Origin: Codonopsis lanceolata
Lineage: Eukaryota; Streptophyta; Magnoliopsida; Asterales; Campanulaceae
Direction: 5' to 3'
Length of the DNA: 64,000 nucleotides
Assembly: GCA_013146195.2 (NCBI GenBank)
Contig: CM028382.1
Coordinates: 114,193,237-114,257,236, forward strand
Both the position numbers and the translations under genes were made by a program. How positions within the stretch are numbered: the first letter of the stretch is position 1; each line of letters opens with the position of its first letter. Of this stretch, positions 63,038-64,000 are shown in pieces. Below the pieces are notes generated by a model. That model worked only from the letters and a program-made list of their open reading frames with translations, was not told the DNA's origin and ran no database searches.

Positions 63038-63242
63038 ATAATATAATATATTTGTAATATATTATAATTATCATTAGTTTATACTTTCCTAATTGACTTA
63101 TATTTAGATTTCATAATCCCTTTTGTATTTAGACTTTCTAGGTTAAACTTGTGTAACAAGTATTGTACTCATATATATATATATATTCACCATTTCAATG
63201 GAAATGTTATGCAATTATTTATAAACTTTATTATTTCCTACA
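63038..63242 (+). repeat. 3' LTR of the Copia-type element
   Basis: Direct repeat of 54866-55064, ending TTATTTCCTACA, followed by ATAAG. Confidence 0.7.
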
Positions 63243-63330
63243 ATAAGTACACATAATTATCTTGTAAAATACACAATAACAACATAAGACAAAACTTTAT
63301 ACACTAACATAAATGAAAAATTAGATTATG

Positions 63331-63440
63331 GATCATCAAAGTATTTTTCTTACAAAGTCCTCTCCCATGTCCAAGATGTTTTGAATCTCTTCAATCCTCC
63401 TGTTCTCTTTTTCATAGTCCGGTTTATTAAATATATTTAA
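63331..63440 (-). CDS. Possible terminal exon of an unidentified gene
   Basis: On the minus strand a frame ending at TGA near 63331 reads KPDYEKENRRIEEIQNILDM then GEDFVRKIL. Charged, helical-looking sequence with ordinary codon use stands out from the AT-rich surroundings. An acceptor-like TTTTTTGAG lies about 30 bp upstream of LNIFNKPDY. I do not recognise the protein. It may be a captured fragment, or the last exon of a gene extending beyond the window to the right. Confidence 0.25.
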
Positions 63441-64000
63441 TGAACTCAAAAAAGGAAAGAATGGATGAAATATGAACATAAACAAAGTTGAAGAAACGAT
63501 TTATTGCCTAAATAAAAATAGAAGACAAAATTATTTAAATTAATTAATATATAATTTCTATCTTATTGAATAATTTTATTAACATATAATAATAAAAATA
63601 TATAATAAGTGTAAAAGAAATCTAATCAATTAACACATTTTGAAAAAAGCTGATTCGTAAAGAGAATTGACTTAAATTAAAATTTATTTTTATATTAACT
63701 TTTTTTAAAAACCTCTGTAAATGGAATTATAAGATAATACAAAAAACTCAACCTATAATATCCAGCCGAAAATTGTGATGTGTTAAAAAAATCGTGAATA
63801 ATTCTCTTTACTTATAAGAACTATTTTCTTGTTCTTAATTAATTTTAAATATTTTGTTTTTCTCCTTTATTTATTTATTTAGGCAATACATTTTTCTTTC
63901 TTATTTGTAAGTTTATATTTATTTCATTCTTTTCTTTTCTTTTGTCTATAAAATATCTTTTTTCAATCTCTAAAAGAAAGAAAAAAAAACCCTTATAATT
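63441..64000. other. AT-rich DNA at the window end, no gene recognised
   Basis: If element B resumes after the Copia-type insertion, its outer 5' border should lie just after 63243. The rest shows no clear feature. Confidence 0.4.

Larger units (their letters stand above)
54866..63242 (+). mobile_element. Copia-type non-autonomous LTR retrotransposon with nested insertions
   Basis: Direct LTRs of about 200 bp (54866-55064 and about 63038-63242) end TTATTTCCTACA. A primer-binding site TAGTATCAGAGCC (complementary to initiator Met tRNA, one base off) follows the 5' LTR at 55065. A polypurine tract TTGTGGGGGC precedes the 3' LTR (63021-63030). ATAAG flanks both sides (54861-54865, 63243-63247). 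Only a short gag start survives and no pol is present. The interior consists of a 75-bp minisatellite interrupted by a Gypsy element that itself holds a hAT element. The exact 5' LTR start is uncertain because a similar ATAAG precedes the 3' LTR as well. Confidence 0.75.

Overview
This window is nuclear DNA from a flowering plant, almost certainly a eudicot. The evidence is AT-rich intergenic sequence, GT-AG introns, a CONSTANS-LIKE B-box/CCT gene, a CASP-like membrane protein gene, and dense plant transposons (Helitrons, Pack-MULEs, CACTA, hAT, Copia and Gypsy LTR elements, a SINE). A run of exactly 100 N at 9633-9732 is a scaffold gap.

Layout. 1-2999: 3' part of a Helitron with helicase remnant, split by a Pack-MULE that carries a leucine-rich-repeat receptor-kinase exon. 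4322-9631 and 12329-17628: two nearly identical copies of a block holding a four-exon CONSTANS-LIKE gene. Copy 2 is intact (377 aa); copy 1 has a one-base deletion that destroys the second half of the CCT domain. Between them lie the gap and an LTR-retrotransposon fragment whose 3' LTR ends exactly where copy 2 begins, so the duplication may be two haplotypes scaffolded in tandem. 17651-18952: a second Pack-MULE, with a reticulon fragment. 19703-28813 (minus): a complete two-exon CASP-like gene (201 aa) with an 8.5-kb intron full of transposons, including a third MULE with a fragment resembling a glutaredoxin-family protein.

29066-39132: a minus-strand Helitron split by a 7.9-kb CACTA element (29422-37307, TSD TAA). 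The CACTA carries five recognisable exons of a TBC-domain RabGAP gene, an unidentified 5' gene fragment, a WG/GW-rich fragment resembling the Pol V largest-subunit tail, a 61-bp minisatellite of hairpin units between pentanucleotide arrays, and repeats of a 16-bp palindrome. 39148-44430 and 49058-54860: two related Helitron-like elements whose interior is a diverged satellite (about 84-bp unit, with a higher-order repeat near 347 bp). The second was invaded by an LTR, a long-inverted-repeat MULE-like element and, at its right edge, a Copia-type element.

54866-63242: that Copia-type element contains an in-frame 75-bp minisatellite, interrupted by a deleted Gypsy element with antisense open frames, which is in turn interrupted by a 3.6-kb hAT element (TSD ATCGGGCA) whose transposase has a single frameshift. 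Apart from the COL copies and the CASP-like gene, essentially all coding-like sequence belongs to transposons or to gene pieces they captured. Coordinates of splice sites and element ends were read by eye; family names rest on recognised motifs, not on database searches.
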